From positions 1 through 30,856 of IMG/VR virus record IMGVR_UViG_3300020477_000088: a stretch of DNA of 30,856 bases. The stretch is one strand, 5' to 3'. Positions 28,934 to 30,856 of the stretch are shown here, piece after piece (the stretch's first letter is position 1; every line of letters starts with the position of its first letter). Origin of the DNA: a virus. The notes below the pieces were generated by a model, which saw nothing but the letters and a program-made list of their open reading frames with translations, searched no databases and was not told the origin of the DNA. The translations under genes were made by a program, and so were the position numbers.

Positions 28934-30856
28934 ATGGCTGTAAACACATGGGATGGTGCGTCAGATACAAATTGGAACGATGCAGCTAATTGGAATACTA
29001 CTGGTGTAACAGATAGAGTTCCTACAAGTGCAGATAATGTTGTAATTCCAAACGTAACAAACAAACCTGTAATACCTGATAGCTTAAATCCTACTGTATT
29101 ATCTATTGAGGTTCAGGCCAGTTCACAATTAACTTGTGGAGCTAATACAATAACGTGTACGAATGAGAGGACTGATTATGCCTTTGCCGTATCAGGAACA
29201 CTTGTTCCGAATACTTCAACAGTAGTGATATCAAGTATTGGTTCTGATACATATATCAAAGTTGATAATGGAACGTTACACAATTTAACAATCAATTCTT
29301 CAGGTGACGAGGTTAAAGCAGCAAGTAATCTAACTCTTGGGGGAAACCTTACAATAACGGCAGGAGAATTAGATATTTTAACAAGAGACCTTACAGTAAC
29401 AGGAGATGTAAGTGTAACAGGAACACTTACAGGTAATGCTTCAGCAATTAGTATGGGAAGTCTTACAATAAACAGTGGAGGAACATACAGTGCAACAAGC
29501 GGAACTACAACTATTACTAATAATACAGCATCAGGGCAATTCGCAATATCAAACAGTGGAACCTTTACACACAATAATGGAACTGTAACTTACGTAGGCC
29601 CAACAAACGAGCATAGTACAATTGTTGGTCTCACATCGAGCCACCCACTTAAAAATCTGATAATAAATAATACAGGTAGTGGTATGTATCTATCACTTTC
29701 GGGTGCGATAGAAATAGAAGGTAACTTGACATTAACCGATGGGGAATTTCATTGTCAAGGACAAGGGCCAGTTGATGTTGTAGGAGATGTAAGTATAGCA
29801 AATGGAGCTACCTTTCATGGAACAGATAGCACAATAAGTTTTGGAAGTCTTACAATAGCAAGTGGAGGAACTTATAGTGCAACAAGCGGAACTACTACTA
29901 TTACCAGTAGAACTTCAGGCACTTATGCTTTAGATATTAATGGTACTTTTACACATAACAGTGGTACAGTGGTATTATCAGATAGTTCCAGTAATACAAG
30001 TATGAAGATAGATTCGAGTCTTAACAATCTTACACTTTCAGGCGGTTCTAAAAAGATTAGAAGTAACACAACAATAGCTGGAGATTTAACAATGACAAGT
30101 GGGGATTTATATTCCCATAGTGGTGCTGAGACACTTACAGTAACAGGCGATGTAGATATAACAAGTGGCGGTTCCATAGGAGTAACGATTGGCTTTACGG
30201 GCAATATGACTTTTGGGAGTCTTACAATAGCAAGTGGAGGAACGTACAGTGCAACAAGCGGAACTACTACTATTACTGGCACTGGAGATTATACACTTGA
30301 TGTAGTTAGTGGTGCAACATTTACACATAACAAAGGTAAGTTTAAGTTTACAGGAAATGGTAACTCTACTATATACCTTAGACAAGCAACTCACTTTTAT
30401 GATTTGGAACCTGCTACTGGAGCACCAGACGCAGATGATTATTGGAATATCCGAATGAACTCTGATGCTCATTTCTTTGTTGATAATGATTTGACAATTA
30501 CAGGAGGCAAACTGAAATTCTATTCGCCAAGTAGGGCTGGAACTGTTTATGGCAATATGCACGTAGCTTCAACGGGAAAATTTAATGCTGGTGGAGAAGG
30601 CGACTTATCTGCTGATTTTACAGTTAAGGGAATTGTTACAAATCTTGGAGCAGGTTTCTTTCTTGGTACTGGAGCACATAACTTTGGAGGAATACGCAAT
30701 CTTGGCACTTTTACAGGAGGAGGCAACACAATCACACTTACAGGAACAGGAGGAATCCTTGAAGGAAATCTTGATGATGCAAACGTTAATGTAAATCTTG
30801 ACCCTGTTTATGGACATTGGGATGGTGGTGGTGATGCTAACGATAGTGTTTATTTC
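28934..30856 (+). CDS. Beta-solenoid surface protein, cut by the window end
   Basis: Open from ATG 28934 (GTGAGGTTGTCCC before it) through the last base, 641 residues, no stop. N-terminal MAVNTWDGASDTNWNDAANW is a WD-type cap often found before beta-solenoids in secreted or viral proteins. The rest is low-complexity Thr/Ser/Gly/Asn beta repeats (GNLTLTDGEF, GDLTITSGDLY). Three copies of SGGTYSATSGTTTIT lie about 125 residues apart. A second WDGGGDAND segment sits at the very end. Probably a head or tail fibre used for host attachment. If the window is circular, it ends 38 residues further on at position 117. Confidence 0.7.
   Translation, partial: MAVNTWDGASDTNWNDAANWNTTGVTDRVPTSADNVVIPNVTNKPVIPDSLNPTVLSIEVQASSQLTCGANTITCTNERTDYAFAVSGTLVPNTSTVVISSIGSDTYIKVDNGTLHNLTINSSGDEVKAASNLTLGGNLTITAGELDILTRDLTVTGDVSVTGTLTGNASAISMGSLTINSGGTYSATSGTTTITNNTASGQFAISNSGTFTHNNGTVTYVGPTNEHSTIVGLTSSHPLKNLIINNTGSGMYLSLSGAIEIEGNLTLTDGEFHCQGQGPVDVVGDVSIANGATFHGTDSTISFGSLTIASGGTYSATSGTTTITSRTSGTYALDINGTFTHNSGTVVLSDSSSNTSMKIDSSLNNLTLSGGSKKIRSNTTIAGDLTMTSGDLYSHSGAETLTVTGDVDITSGGSIGVTIGFTGNMTFGSLTIASGGTYSATSGTTTITGTGDYTLDVVSGATFTHNKGKFKFTGNGNSTIYLRQATHFYDLEPATGAPDADDYWNIRMNSDAHFFVDNDLTITGGKLKFYSPSRAGTVYGNMHVASTGKFNAGGEGDLSADFTVKGIVTNLGAGFFLGTGAHNFGGIRNLGTFTGGGNTITLTGTGGILEGNLDDANVNVNLDPVYGHWDGGGDANDSVYF
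29456..30278 (+). repeat. Coding tandem repeat, ~125-residue period
   Basis: The block GSLTI..SGGTYSATSGTTTIT begins at 29456, 29843 and 30215, spaced 387 and 372 bp, both multiples of three. DNA within the block is nearly identical, differing mostly at third positions, while the sequence between blocks has diverged. This indicates duplication of whole solenoid units with local homogenisation. Confidence 0.8.

Noticed and set aside
29176-30562. Several minus-strand frames opposite the solenoid gene
   Set aside because: Low-complexity shadows of Thr/Ser repeats; no start signals.

Overview
The window reads as the genome, or nearly the whole genome, of a head-tailed virus (HK97-type capsid, siphovirus-like tail) that infects an archaeon. 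The archaeal assignment rests on promoters. TTTATAT boxes lie about 26 nt upstream of start codons, so that several first genes look leaderless. Internal operon genes instead use GGAGG-type ribosome binding sites and ATGA/TAATG overlaps. No bacterial -35/-10 promoter stood out. The host lineage cannot be fixed from the sequence; a euryarchaeal-type host is a guess. No integrase, DNA polymerase, helicase, lysis enzyme or tRNA was recognised.

Layout. 1-8394 (+): end of a gene cut by the window edge, head-tail adaptor, tail-terminator-like protein, tail tube, chaperone-like protein, short tape measure, 1135-aa tail-tip protein and baseplate hub. 8393-8550: large inverted repeat and poly-T terminator. 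8558-10994 (-): about ten small overlapping early-type genes, many with zinc-ribbon Cys pairs, headed by a PD-(D/E)XK nuclease-like protein with a C2H2 finger. 10995-11593: control region with direct repeats, hairpins and a possible structured RNA. 11594-13740 (-): second early operon, including a 392-aa protein of unknown function. 13741-14652: gene-free control region with TATA boxes, palindromic operator-like sites and a G-rich tract. 14685-20928 (+): small genes, terminase small subunit, a cassette of three PD-(D/E)XK-like proteins around a DNA methyltransferase, and terminase large subunit. 21067-24128 (+): ribbon-helix-helix protein, portal, MuF-like protein, zinc-ribbon protein and gp10-like neck protein. 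24125-24933 (-): two-gene insertion with its own promoter, encoding a papain-like cysteine-peptidase candidate. 25028-30856 (+): prohead protease fusion, acidic scaffold, major capsid protein, two small head proteins and a repetitive beta-solenoid protein that runs off the end.

The right edge (capsid genes, open frame) continues logically into the left edge (end of an open frame, then the adaptor), and the reading frame is continuous if the ends are joined. The simplest reading is a circular or circularly permuted genome of about 31 kb linearised inside one gene.

The most interesting features are: (i) a recurrent TATCG-W-CGATA palindrome at the early control regions; (ii) a 28-bp element repeated in front of the protease and scaffold/capsid genes; (iii) a CA-rich in-frame motif at the 5' end of early leaderless genes, which reveals a 24-aa leader ORF; (iv) the nuclease/methyltransferase cassette; and (v) the peptidase moron inside the capsid module.
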